Shown in pieces: positions 32,996 to 39,820 of a stretch of DNA of 64,000 nucleotides. The position numbers and the translations under genes were made by a program. Source of the stretch: Oscillospiraceae bacterium (GTDB lineage: Bacteria > Bacillota > Clostridia > Oscillospirales > Ruminococcaceae); NCBI GenBank assembly GCA_017847835.1, contig JAGASH010000005.1, forward strand, positions 372,001-436,000. The letters run 5' to 3'. Below the pieces are notes generated by a model. It was given only the letters and a program-made list of their open reading frames with translations, was not told the DNA's origin and made no database searches. Numbering within the stretch: position 1 is the first letter of the stretch; every line of letters starts with the position of its first letter.

Positions 32996-33274
32996 ATGAA
33001 AAAGTCGCTTTTGATTGACGGAAACTCAATCGCTGGCAAGGAACAGCTTCACGAAAGATTTGCGGCTGCGTTCGATTTTCCGGACTACTACGGAGCAAAT
33101 CTTGACGCGCTTTTCGACTGCCTCGGAGAGGTTCGCTGCGAGGCTGAAATCCGAATAATAAACGCGCGCGGGATTGCCGAGAAGTTCGGCGAGGATTACG
33201 CGGAGAATTTCAAGAGTGCGCTGCTTGACGCGCAAAGCGAGTTCAAAAACGTCCACGTTGAGTTTGTTGATTAA
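32996..33274 (+). CDS. Barstar-family ribonuclease inhibitor
   Basis: This 92-residue cytoplasmic protein is a barstar. The barnase-contacting segment FPDYYGANLDALFDCLGE carries the two conserved Asp residues equivalent to Asp35 and Asp39, and the C-terminal strand (NVHVEFVD) matches the family. It inhibits the ribonuclease before export and protects the cell. It begins 3 bases after the barnase stop with GGGGAGG as ribosome-binding site, stronger than that of barnase, which fits the need for excess inhibitor. Confidence 0.95.
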   Translation: MKKSLLIDGNSIAGKEQLHERFAAAFDFPDYYGANLDALFDCLGEVRCEAEIRIINARGIAEKFGEDYAENFKSALLDAQSEFKNVHVEFVD

Positions 33275-33280
33275 ACTGAG

Positions 33281-33308
33281 AAAGCTCCCGATTTGGGAGC
33301 TTTTTTGC
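33281..33308 (+). terminator. Terminator of the barnase-barstar operon
   Basis: Stem AAGCTCCC / GGGAGCTT with a 5-base loop and TTTT tail. Confidence 0.92.
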
Positions 33309-33330
33309 TATAGAAAACCGAAGCAATATT

Positions 33331-33372
33331 TTGTACCAAAGTCATCTTCGGGAACAAAAATCGTCCCTAGAA
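33331..33372 (-). repeat. Diverged copy of the X repeat downstream of tRNA-Leu
   Basis: Read on the minus strand, CTAGGGACGATTTTTGTTCC continuing CGAAGATGACTTTGG resembles the two X copies downstream of tRNA-Ser (CTAGGGGTGAATTTTTGTGC continuing CCGAAAAATTACTTTGC). It lacks the left hairpin arm of those copies. It lies about 45 bases beyond the Y hairpin, as X copy B does at the tRNA-Ser locus. Confidence 0.5.
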
Positions 33373-33416
33373 CATACTCTGAGCAAAACAGCCCACATCA
33401 AAGCGAGATTTGCGCA

Positions 33417-33488
33417 CCGCGGATTTTTGTGATTTCGTGCTAGTGTGACATTCTGTCACCTGCGAAATCATAAAAAACGCAGAAGAGG
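33417..33488 (-). repeat. tRNA-tail hairpin repeat Y, copy 1
   Basis: In the tRNA sense the element reads CTGCGTTTTTT, then an outer 8-bp stem TGATTTCG / CGAAATCA, a CAG bulge, the inner hairpin GTGACA-GAA-TGTCAC, an ACTAGCA bulge, and ends AAAATCCGCGG. Copy 2 at 39591-39660 has the same inner hairpin, bulges and flanks, but a different, still perfectly paired outer stem. Confidence 0.75.
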
Positions 33489-33510
33489 ACGGTTCTTCGA
33501 ACCGTCCTCT
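33472..33510 (-). terminator. Terminator of tRNA-Leu
   Basis: A 12-bp perfect stem AGAGGACGGTTC / GAACCGTCCTCT with a 3-base loop lies just downstream of the tRNA on the minus strand and is followed, after TCTGCG, by six Ts that belong to the Y repeat. Confidence 0.85.
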
Positions 33511-33520
33511 AGCACGCTGC

Positions 33521-33607
33521 TGGTGCCGGTGGTGGGGGTCGAACCCACACGCTGTTGCCAGCAACGGATTTTGAGTCCGTCTCGTCTGCCAATTCCAACA
33601 CACCGGC
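33521..33607 (-). tRNA. tRNA-Leu (anticodon CAA)
   Basis: On the minus strand the acceptor stem GCCGGTG pairs with CACCGGC, followed by A and an encoded CCA. The anticodon stem ACGGA/TCCGT carries the loop CTCAAAA, giving anticodon CAA (codon TTG). A long variable arm (TGCTGGCAACAGCG) and the T-loop GGTTCGACC agree with a class II leucine tRNA. It has a consensus promoter and a terminator and is transcribed alone. Confidence 0.96.
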
Positions 33608-33621
33608 GATTTTACCCTAAT

Positions 33622-33650
33622 ATTATACCACGTCTGCGCCGATTTGTCAA
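33622..33650 (-). promoter_or_regulatory. Promoter of tRNA-Leu
   Basis: On the minus strand TTGACA (33645-33650), 17-base spacer, TATAAT (33622-33627): perfect consensus 15 bases before the mature tRNA. Confidence 0.9.
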
Positions 33651-33669
33651 GGGGTTTCGCTGAATTTTC

Positions 33670-34215
33670 TCAAAAATAACGATATTCCTTGTAAATTTCA
33701 CCCGAGAAATCCTTCCACAAAAACAAACCGTTTTCGTAAACCATATATCCGTGAGGGCTGTTTTCCTTCGGGATTGACGTCGAGCCTGGGTTCATATAGA
33801 CGAAATTTTCGTGCTCCGTGCACTTCGGAACGTGCGTGTGACCGTTCAGGAGAATATCACCCTTGTGAAGCGGCGGGAGCTTGCTCTCGTTGAAATTGTG
33901 GCCGTGCGCCATAAAAATCGCACCCTTTTCAAGCGCCACAAAAGCGTACTCCGCGAGCACGGGAAACTCCAAAACCATCTGGTCAACCTCCGCCTCGCAG
34001 TTTCCGCGAACACATAAAATGTCGTTTTTGTATGCGTTCAGAAGCTCGATAACACGCTTCGGTGCGTAATCGCGCGGCAGGTCGTTTCGCGGACCGTGAT
34101 ACAGCAAATCACCCAGCAAAAGCAGTCGCTCGGCGTTCTCCTTGCGGAACGCTTCGAGCATTTTCTCACAGTAATACGCAGAGCCGTGAATGTCCGACGC
34201 AATTATCAATTTCAT
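33670..34215 (-). CDS. yfcE: YfcE-family phosphodiesterase
   Basis: This 181-residue calcineurin-like phosphoesterase carries the full motif set: IIASDIHGSAYY, LLLGDLLYHGPRND, CVRGNCEAEVD, FMAHGHNF and LNGHTHVPK, followed by MNPGSTSIPK. The family hydrolyses phosphodiesters with Mn2+; the physiological substrate is unsettled. Its ATG overlaps the yfhO stop (TGATG), so it is co-translated with that gene. Confidence 0.94.
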   Translation of the reverse strand: MKLIIASDIHGSAYYCEKMLEAFRKENAERLLLLGDLLYHGPRNDLPRDYAPKRVIELLNAYKNDILCVRGNCEAEVDQMVLEFPVLAEYAFVALEKGAIFMAHGHNFNESKLPPLHKGDILLNGHTHVPKCTEHENFVYMNPGSTSIPKENSPHGYMVYENGLFLWKDFSGEIYKEYRYF

Positions 34216-37109
34216 CAGCTGTCCTCCTCAAACGTGTCCTCGGGAATAACCGGAAGCTCACCCTCGTCGCTGACTGCCACAAAGCCTTCTTCAAGCTCGG
34301 GTTCAACTGCCTTAACCTCGTGTTCGGCAGCTTTCTCCACGGGAGCGGCAAAATCATCGGGAATTGAACCAAACGCGTCGTCCTCGTCCTCAATATCGGG
34401 AACTTCGGGAAACTCGGGAATGGTTTCGGGCTCTTCGGGAACGCTCTCGTTTTCATCAAAATCCTGTTCCGCCGAAACCTGTTCCGTAAGCGCTTTTTTA
34501 CGCTTGACGTGCTTCAAAATCAGGCTCAGCGCAATCATTATCAGCAGCATTCCAACACCCGCTGCCGTCATAATCAGTCCTGTTTTCATTCCCGCAGGGA
34601 AGAACGTCAGCTTTATCGTGTGCTCGCCCGCAGGAACATTCAGGCATAAAAGCGAGTCGTTTACAGCGGAAGCAATCGTGCACGGCTGTCCGTCAAGCTC
34701 TGCGCTCCAGCCCTCTTCGACGGGAATTGTCGTGAAAAGCGCGCGGCTTTGCTCTGTGTTCACCTTGATTTCAAACGAGGAATGACCTGTTTTGACAACC
34801 TCGCAGTTCTGACTGCCAAGCGTCTGCGTGAACTCCGAAAGCGCTTCCCTGTCAAGAACGTAAAACTGCGCGTCGCCGAAAATCATTTCCGAGTCATTCG
34901 GACGAAGCTCAATCTTGAACTCCTCGCCCGCCTTATAATCGCCGAGATATACTATGCAGTGATTTTCATTTCTGAAATAATTCCGCAGAATTTCCCCGTT
35001 GAGGAACATCTTGCACTCGCGCTCGTATTTTGTGGGAAGGTAAACGTATGCAGCGCCCGATTTCTGCATTTTAACGCTGAACGAAACGAATGCCTCATCG
35101 CTGCTGATACGCTTTTTGTAGGTGTAATAGCCGTCTGTGGTCGAGCCGATTGTGATGTTCTTGTTGTCGAAAACAACGTCGTTTATCGGCGAAAACAGCT
35201 CCAAATCGTCACCGAAATCCCTGCCGGCAAGAATTGACGCAAGACGCTGCTGGAACATAAACGGAGAGTCGCTGTAAATGCTGCTGCCGATAGCCTTTTC
35301 ATCGGCAAGATATGCAATCGGCAAAGCGTCAGGGTTCTTGTAAACACGCGCGTCAAACTGATTTGCCGCGGTGATTTCCTCGTCATACTGAACCGTTCTC
35401 TCGTCCTTTGCGATAACGTATTTCACGCCGAAAAGGTCGTCGGTTAGCAAGGTCGCGCCGTCATAGCGCGAATAGTGGTCGCGCGCGCCAAAGCCCAAAT
35501 CCGCGAGCAGGTTTATTATTTTTGTGTTGTAGGTGCTGGTGGAGTGCGAGAAACCGTAAAGTCCGACGGACATCGCGTCGTTTACCGTGCGATGATACGT
35601 CTTTTCCATTCGGTAGAAACTGCCGTCCTGCTCCCTGACTTGGTTTACAATACTTCTCGTCTGCTGAATATCGTGAGCGTAGCTGTCACGGTCGGAATAG
35701 TACACATCTCCGTGGATTTTGTAGACGTACATTCCCGCGTTGAGCAAAAGCTCCGCGCAAACCGCTATGCTAAGCGCAATTTTCATCGAGGTCTTTCTGT
35801 GGTTCTTCCTGAAGCCCGCCGAAAAAGCCGCGATAATTCCAAGCACAATCAGCGGCACTACAACCACAAGCGTCGTGTTGAAATGCTCACCGCCCGCGTA
35901 ATAATCGCTGAACAAAAGCACTCCGAGCAGTATCAGAAACGCTGTTCCTATTTGCTTCGGACGAACGCTCTCGATTTTCTCAAACGCTTCCGCGCCGAAG
36001 ATTATCAACAGGAAAATCACGGTAAACGAGTAGCGATACGGCATCCACACGGGCACTTGTCCGCCGTGCCAGAGCATATCGACAGGCTTGATGTACATAC
36101 AAAGCGTCATTACACCGAGCAAAAAGCCGCCCGCGATTTTTTGCTGTGCGGGAATTTTCTTGCACATAAAGTAAATCAGCACGAAAATCAGCGCAAGCGT
36201 GCCGCAGTAAAGCATCGGCAGGCCGTCGGGGCGCTCGGTGTCGTAGGTGCCGGGAAACAGCTTTATAAAGCTGTCCGCGATGTTGAAGTTCTCGACAAAG
36301 GAAAAGTCGGGTTTGTGACCGAGCTTACCGTTTTGAAGCGACTTGAACGCGGGGATTATCACGGCGCAGGACATCAGAATTGCCGAAACAGACGAAGCCG
36401 TGTAAACTCCCACAGCTCTGAAATAGTCCTTCACACCGCCGATTTTTCGCGAGGAAACATAGTAAATCGCGTACAGCGCCGAGAAAATTCCCACCATATA
36501 GCCGATGTAATAGTTCGCGATGAAAATGTACAAAACCGACAGCGTGTACAGCAAAAATCCGCGTTTTTGGCAAATGCGCTCAACACCCATTATCACGAGC
36601 GGCAGCGCAACAAGTCCGTCCAGCCACATCGGGTTTATAGTGTGCGCGACAAAATATCCGCAGAGCGCGAACATTACCGAGAACAGAATTGTCGTGTAAT
36701 CGGAGAAACCGCGGTGCTTTTTGAGGTAAAACGCAGCCGAAAGCCCAACCGCTCCCGATTTCACAAGGAGCATCACCATAACGCCCTCGGTGATAAATTC
36801 GCGCGGGAAAAGCCAGATTATGAAGTTGAACGGGCTTGCGAGATAGTAAGCAAACGTTCCGAAAAACTCGCCGGAAAGAGTTCCGCTCCAAGTGTAAAAA
36901 ATGCTCTCTTTTCCGCCCAGAACGTCGTACATATAGTCGAAATATGAAACGTACTGCGCGTTAAGGTCAAGCGCAAGAACGGATTTTTGTCCAATCGGGT
37001 ACACCCCGAAAAGAGCATAAGCCGCGAAAAGTATCGCGGCAGGGATTATAAAACTGAGCCAATAGGCTTTTTTTGATAAAACTATTTTTCCGAAAGAGGT
37101 CTTTTCCAT
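34215..37109 (-). CDS. YfhO-family polytopic membrane protein
   Basis: This 964-residue protein has an N-terminal block of about a dozen transmembrane segments (WLSFIIPAAILFAAYALFG, PLVIMGVERIC, YTASSVSAILMSCAVIIPAF and others). A large extracellular region follows, then a final membrane helix near residue 850 (GLIMTAAGVGMLLIMIALSLIL). YfhO proteins are GT-C-fold membrane enzymes linked to glycosylation of lipoteichoic acid or other surface polymers. The protein ends in a cytoplasmic tail of about 95 residues rich in Glu, Asp and Pro (PEEPETIPEFPEVPDIEDEDD), unusual for the family. The ATG at 37109 with GGTGAG fits better than the GTG at 37121. Confidence 0.9.
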   Translation of the reverse strand: MEKTSFGKIVLSKKAYWLSFIIPAAILFAAYALFGVYPIGQKSVLALDLNAQYVSYFDYMYDVLGGKESIFYTWSGTLSGEFFGTFAYYLASPFNFIIWLFPREFITEGVMVMLLVKSGAVGLSAAFYLKKHRGFSDYTTILFSVMFALCGYFVAHTINPMWLDGLVALPLVIMGVERICQKRGFLLYTLSVLYIFIANYYIGYMVGIFSALYAIYYVSSRKIGGVKDYFRAVGVYTASSVSAILMSCAVIIPAFKSLQNGKLGHKPDFSFVENFNIADSFIKLFPGTYDTERPDGLPMLYCGTLALIFVLIYFMCKKIPAQQKIAGGFLLGVMTLCMYIKPVDMLWHGGQVPVWMPYRYSFTVIFLLIIFGAEAFEKIESVRPKQIGTAFLILLGVLLFSDYYAGGEHFNTTLVVVVPLIVLGIIAAFSAGFRKNHRKTSMKIALSIAVCAELLLNAGMYVYKIHGDVYYSDRDSYAHDIQQTRSIVNQVREQDGSFYRMEKTYHRTVNDAMSVGLYGFSHSTSTYNTKIINLLADLGFGARDHYSRYDGATLLTDDLFGVKYVIAKDERTVQYDEEITAANQFDARVYKNPDALPIAYLADEKAIGSSIYSDSPFMFQQRLASILAGRDFGDDLELFSPINDVVFDNKNITIGSTTDGYYTYKKRISSDEAFVSFSVKMQKSGAAYVYLPTKYERECKMFLNGEILRNYFRNENHCIVYLGDYKAGEEFKIELRPNDSEMIFGDAQFYVLDREALSEFTQTLGSQNCEVVKTGHSSFEIKVNTEQSRALFTTIPVEEGWSAELDGQPCTIASAVNDSLLCLNVPAGEHTIKLTFFPAGMKTGLIMTAAGVGMLLIMIALSLILKHVKRKKALTEQVSAEQDFDENESVPEEPETIPEFPEVPDIEDEDDAFGSIPDDFAAPVEKAAEHEVKAVEPELEEGFVAVSDEGELPVIPEDTFEEDS

Positions 37110-37113
37110 AAAT

Positions 37114-37521
37114 TTACTCACCGATTATTTTTACTATAACATATTTTTCGCGCATTCCGTCAAAATCGCCGTACATTATGTACTGACGAGGACCTAAATC
37201 CAGCTTTCCGTCCGAAATGGGTATCGTCACCGAAGAACCGAGGGCAATCTGTTTGAGGTGCTGTTTTCCGCGGTTTATGTAGTCAACCTCATAATCCGTT
37301 TCAACATCTGTCATCTTGTCCAGCATCAGCTTCCAGTCGTGATACAGGCACTCGTTATCATTTTCGAGGAAAACCGCAGACGTGGTATGCTGCGACGCAA
37401 CAACGCAAATTCCCTCTTTTATCATACTCCTGCGAACACATTCCTCAACCTCATATGACAGATTTAAAAACTGCTCCACATCATCTGTTGTTATGGTGAG
37501 AATTTGCTTGAAATGTTTCAT
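37114..37521 (-). CDS. YjbQ-family (UPF0047) protein
   Basis: This 135-residue protein matches the YjbQ/UPF0047 family over its whole length, with VVASQHTTSAVFLENDNECLYHDW (conserved His) and the C-terminal LDLGPRQYIMYGDFDG. Members are often annotated secondary thiamine-phosphate synthase because one can complement thiE mutants, but the natural role is unclear. It is four bases upstream of yfhO on the same strand. Confidence 0.9.
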   Translation of the reverse strand: MKHFKQILTITTDDVEQFLNLSYEVEECVRRSMIKEGICVVASQHTTSAVFLENDNECLYHDWKLMLDKMTDVETDYEVDYINRGKQHLKQIALGSSVTIPISDGKLDLGPRQYIMYGDFDGMREKYVIVKIIGE

Positions 37522-37542
37522 TTTTTGCCCTTTCCGCGAAAT

Positions 37543-38277
37543 TCACCGCTTCTTTATCGTAAGAATTCCTTCCTGAACAGCCGCGTAAATCGACCTTGCG
37601 CCGCCGTTAATTCCATAAACACCGTTTCCCGAGGGACGACCGCCCGTTATCTCGGGAACGCACGCGCCCGTTTGAGTTTCAAACTCCACGGCAACCGACG
37701 ATTTTTCCGAAACATACACGTCCACATCGCCTTTTCTAGACAAAATCGAGCTGTTTTTCATTGCAGCTTCGATATCAAGCGAAACAAACCCTTCCGTCGT
37801 CGAAATGCTGAACTGCGAAACCGCATTTTCAAACAGAATATCTCCGCTTTCGGTCAGGACTTTCACCAGCCTGCTGTCCACGCGACCGATTTTTACATCT
37901 CCCCCGCCCGTGACAACCGAAATCTCACGATAACTCCTCTCGGGAAGATAAACGCTCAGCCCGAACTTGCTCTGCGAGCCCGGAAACAGCGAAATCACAA
38001 ACTTTTCGTCCTCGGAAATCGAAATGCTGTTGTCACCGTGCTCGATTATCAGCGGAAGATTGTTTTTGTAGCAGACGCGGATTTTATCACCGCTGTACGG
38101 GATTATCTCAACGTTCAGCTTCAGCAGATTAATCTCAATATAATCGCACACGGAAAAGCTCTCGTCACCGTCGGCCGCGTTGTCGTGCTCCGCGTTTCTG
38201 AAAACATAAGCAAGCGCTCCGAAAATCACCGCTGCTGCCGCCGTAATAATCAGCAGTCTGTTCACGATTTTTTCCAT
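37543..38277 (-). CDS. DUF4097-type beta-solenoid protein, membrane-anchored
   Basis: This 244-residue protein has an N-terminal membrane segment (LLIITAAAAVIFGALAYVF) and a beta-rich DUF4097/putative adhesin domain (VVTGGGDVKIGRVDSRLVKVLTESGDILFENAVSQF...TTEGFVSLDIEA), with the regular G-D-V/I repeat expected of a beta-helix. The ATG at 38277 overlaps the preceding stop (TAATG) and has GAGG at the right distance; a TTG six bases earlier is rejected. Such proteins are often encoded with small membrane proteins in envelope-stress modules, as here. Confidence 0.83.
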   Translation of the reverse strand: MEKIVNRLLIITAAAAVIFGALAYVFRNAEHDNAADGDESFSVCDYIEINLLKLNVEIIPYSGDKIRVCYKNNLPLIIEHGDNSISISEDEKFVISLFPGSQSKFGLSVYLPERSYREISVVTGGGDVKIGRVDSRLVKVLTESGDILFENAVSQFSISTTEGFVSLDIEAAMKNSSILSRKGDVDVYVSEKSSVAVEFETQTGACVPEITGGRPSGNGVYGINGGARSIYAAVQEGILTIKKR

Positions 38278-38603
38278 TACCAATTCCTCAAAGCGTCGCA
38301 GCGACGTTTAATTTTCAGAAAAGAACGAGATATGATAAACCCGAGCTTTACAGCTAGAGCGCCGAGAAAAGCCGTCAGAAACGCGCCCGCAAGCCCGCCG
38401 AAAAGCATAACTTCGGGAGCGAGCTGCGTCAGCACGAAATCCGCCTTGAACATCAAAACCGCAACCCCGAGCACCGCCATCATCACCCCGAACGGTATCC
38501 CGATAACACACACCGCAAGCATTGCAAACATCACCGCAAAAACCACGGCAAATACAAGCCAGAAGCCCGTGTATAAAGCGGCAACCTTTAGCTTCTCGCG
38601 CAT
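38277..38603 (-). CDS. Small membrane protein (DUF1700/HAAS-cluster-like)
   Basis: This 108-residue protein is mostly two or three hydrophobic segments (LYTGFWLVFAVVFAVMFAMLAVCVIGIPFGVMMAVLGVAVLM, VMLFGGLAGAFLTAFLGALAVKLGFII) with a basic C terminus. A longer frame to 38708 runs into the upstream gene and is not used; the ATG at 38603 is 7 bases after that gene's stop. Position between a membrane gene and DUF4097 resembles the DUF1700-DUF4097 pairing of Firmicutes, but the HAAS helix-rich N terminus of true DUF1700 is missing. Confidence 0.68.
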   Translation of the reverse strand: MREKLKVAALYTGFWLVFAVVFAVMFAMLAVCVIGIPFGVMMAVLGVAVLMFKADFVLTQLAPEVMLFGGLAGAFLTAFLGALAVKLGFIISRSFLKIKRRCDALRNW

Positions 38604-38610
38604 ACCCCGC

Positions 38611-39225
38611 TCAGGATTCCTTGTTTTCGGTAATCGCGGGAGCTTCCGCGTCAACTTCGGTTGCAATTGCCACGGTTTCTTCAATTCCGCTTGCACCCGC
38701 GAGCGCAATTATATCCGCAGCACAGCCCAGAATAAATGCAGCTCCGAGCAGAATTGCCGAAACAGACGGAGTGAACACCGCGTTGTTGAAAGCATTCAGT
38801 CCGATTACAATGCCAATTCCGACAATCAAAAGTATCGGAATAAGCAGCAAAAACCACTTCTTGAAGCCCGCCTTTTTCATAGCGAACATATTCGGCAGCT
38901 TCAGTACACCGTAAACGCCCGCGAAAATGCCGACAATCAGCGTGAACACGTCCTGCATACTCTGCCACAGGAAAATGAAGCAAGCGCCCGCAGCAATTCC
39001 CAGAACCGCGGTTATCAGCATAGTGATGTTTTCTTTCTTTTCCTTCTTGAAAAGCCACAAAATCAGCGTGATAAGTCCATAAGAAGCAGCGATTATTCCG
39101 ATAATTCTAAGAACAATCTCCAATCCCCTGTCGTTGTAGACTATAAGGAAAAGTCCGCCGATAAGCTCCACCAGCGCCAGAAGCACCAGATTTCTTCTCA
39201 AACCCTTCAATTTATTAAGCTCCAT
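38611..39225 (-). CDS. Polytopic membrane protein (DUF308/HdeD-like)
   Basis: This 204-residue protein has about six transmembrane helices in pairs (LVLLALVELIGGLFLIV, IVLRIIGIIAASYGLITLILWLF, ITMLITAVLGIAAGACFIFLW, FTLIVGIFAGVYGVLKLP, WFLLLIPILLIVGIGIVIGL, VSAILLGAAFILGCAADIIAL) and an acidic tail. The internal repeat of helix pairs recalls the DUF308/HdeD fold. It is the first gene of a three-gene set ending in the DUF4097 protein; its function is unknown. Confidence 0.72.
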   Translation of the reverse strand: MELNKLKGLRRNLVLLALVELIGGLFLIVYNDRGLEIVLRIIGIIAASYGLITLILWLFKKEKKENITMLITAVLGIAAGACFIFLWQSMQDVFTLIVGIFAGVYGVLKLPNMFAMKKAGFKKWFLLLIPILLIVGIGIVIGLNAFNNAVFTPSVSAILLGAAFILGCAADIIALAGASGIEETVAIATEVDAEAPAITENKES

Positions 39226-39284
39226 TTTATAGCCCTTCTTTCAAAGTTTTTCAACAGCACCCGCTGTCCGATATATACATATTT

Positions 39285-39313
39285 ATTATAACTCTTTTTC
39301 CCGCTATTGTCAA
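39285..39313 (-). promoter_or_regulatory. Promoter of the 39225-37543 membrane gene cluster
   Basis: On the minus strand TTGACA (39308-39313), 17-base spacer ATAGCGGG... and TATAAT (39285-39290). Confidence 0.85.
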
Positions 39314-39361
39314 TACCTACGCAATCTTTTTGACTTTTTTAATGATTTTTAATTTAACCCC

Positions 39362-39390
39362 TTGACAAAACCGACGTTTTCGTGTATAAT
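39362..39390 (+). promoter_or_regulatory. Promoter of tRNA-Ser
   Basis: TTGACA (39362-39367), 17-base spacer, TATAAT (39385-39390): perfect consensus, 27 bases before the mature tRNA. Confidence 0.9.
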
Positions 39391-39417
39391 ATTAGTGTTG
39401 CGATTGCAGCAATATAT

Positions 39418-39506
39418 GGAAGCGTATCGAAGTGGTCATAACGGGACTGACTCGAAATCAGTTGTACCTCACGGTACCGTGGGTTCGAATCCCACCGCTT
39501 CCGCCA
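39418..39506 (+). tRNA. tRNA-Ser (anticodon CGA)
   Basis: Acceptor stem GGAAGCG pairs with CGCTTCC, then G and an encoded CCA. The anticodon loop CTCGAAA within ACTGA/TCAGT gives anticodon CGA (codon TCG). A long variable arm (TGTACCTCACGGTACC) and T-loop GGTTCGAATCC identify a class II serine tRNA. A 15-base palindrome (CCAGCG-TGA-CGCTGG) directly follows the CCA. Confidence 0.96.
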
Positions 39507-39526
39507 CCAGCGTGACGCTGGACCCT

Positions 39527-39568
39527 ATTTCGCCCCTAGTTTCTGCTAGGGGTGAATTTTTGTGCCCG
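39527..39568 (+). repeat. X repeat copy A, with tRNA-Ser terminator hairpin
   Basis: This 42-base unit contains the stem CCCCTAG / CTAGGGG (39533-39539, 39546-39552) followed by TGAATTTTTGTGCCCG. It works as the rho-independent terminator of tRNA-Ser and is repeated with one mismatch at 39692-39733. Confidence 0.85.
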
Positions 39569-39590
39569 AAAAATTACTTTGCAAGATTTT

Positions 39591-39660
39591 TCCTCTGCGT
39601 TTTTGTCGTTTTTGCAGGTGACACGATGTCACACTAGCACAAAAACGACAAAATCCGCGG
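39591..39660 (+). repeat. tRNA-tail hairpin repeat Y, copy 2
   Basis: It reads CTGCGTTTTT, outer 10-bp stem GTCGTTTTTG / CAAAAACGAC (39605-39614, 39640-39649), CAG bulge, inner hairpin GTGACA-CGA-TGTCAC, ACTAGCA bulge, and ends AAAATCCGCGG. It has the same order and orientation relative to its tRNA as copy 1 at 33417-33488. The window-scale ORF crossing it is not credible. Confidence 0.75.
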
Positions 39661-39691
39661 GTTGCTCGTTAATCCTGATTTGATATTGCTA

Positions 39692-39733
39692 ATTTCGCCC
39701 CTAGTTTCTGCTAGGGGTAAATTTTTGTGCCCG
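39692..39733 (+). repeat. X repeat copy B
   Basis: Near-identical (41 of 42 bases) to copy A at 39527-39568, including the CCCCTAG/CTAGGGG hairpin and ATTTTTGTGCCCG. The rest of the 39507-39785 region holds only these repeats and no gene. Confidence 0.85.
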
Positions 39734-39785
39734 CAAGCAACTTTTGTGCGTTTCAACCCGAGTTTTCTTCTTTTTTATAACAAAA

Positions 39786-39818
39786 AACTGCACCTGTTGA
39801 AAAAGGTGCAGTTCTTTT
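39786..39818. terminator. Terminator of the corA-HD-GYP operon
   Basis: Stem AACTGCACCT / AGGTGCAGTT with an 8-base loop; TTTTTTG follows on the minus strand and CTTTTTA on the plus strand. Confidence 0.9.
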
Positions 39819-39820
39819 TA

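Noticed and set aside
33445..33663. 72-codon frame across tRNA-Leu
   Set aside because: Same reason: it runs across the tRNA and its hairpin terminator.
35475..36947. Plus-strand frame of 490 codons opposite yfhO
   Set aside because: Composition is a mirror of the membrane protein on the other strand (His/Arg/Asn-rich), with no ribosome-binding site and no family match.
39362..39637. 91-codon frame across tRNA-Ser
   Set aside because: It covers a promoter, a complete tRNA and its terminator; translation through a tRNA is the usual false ORF.
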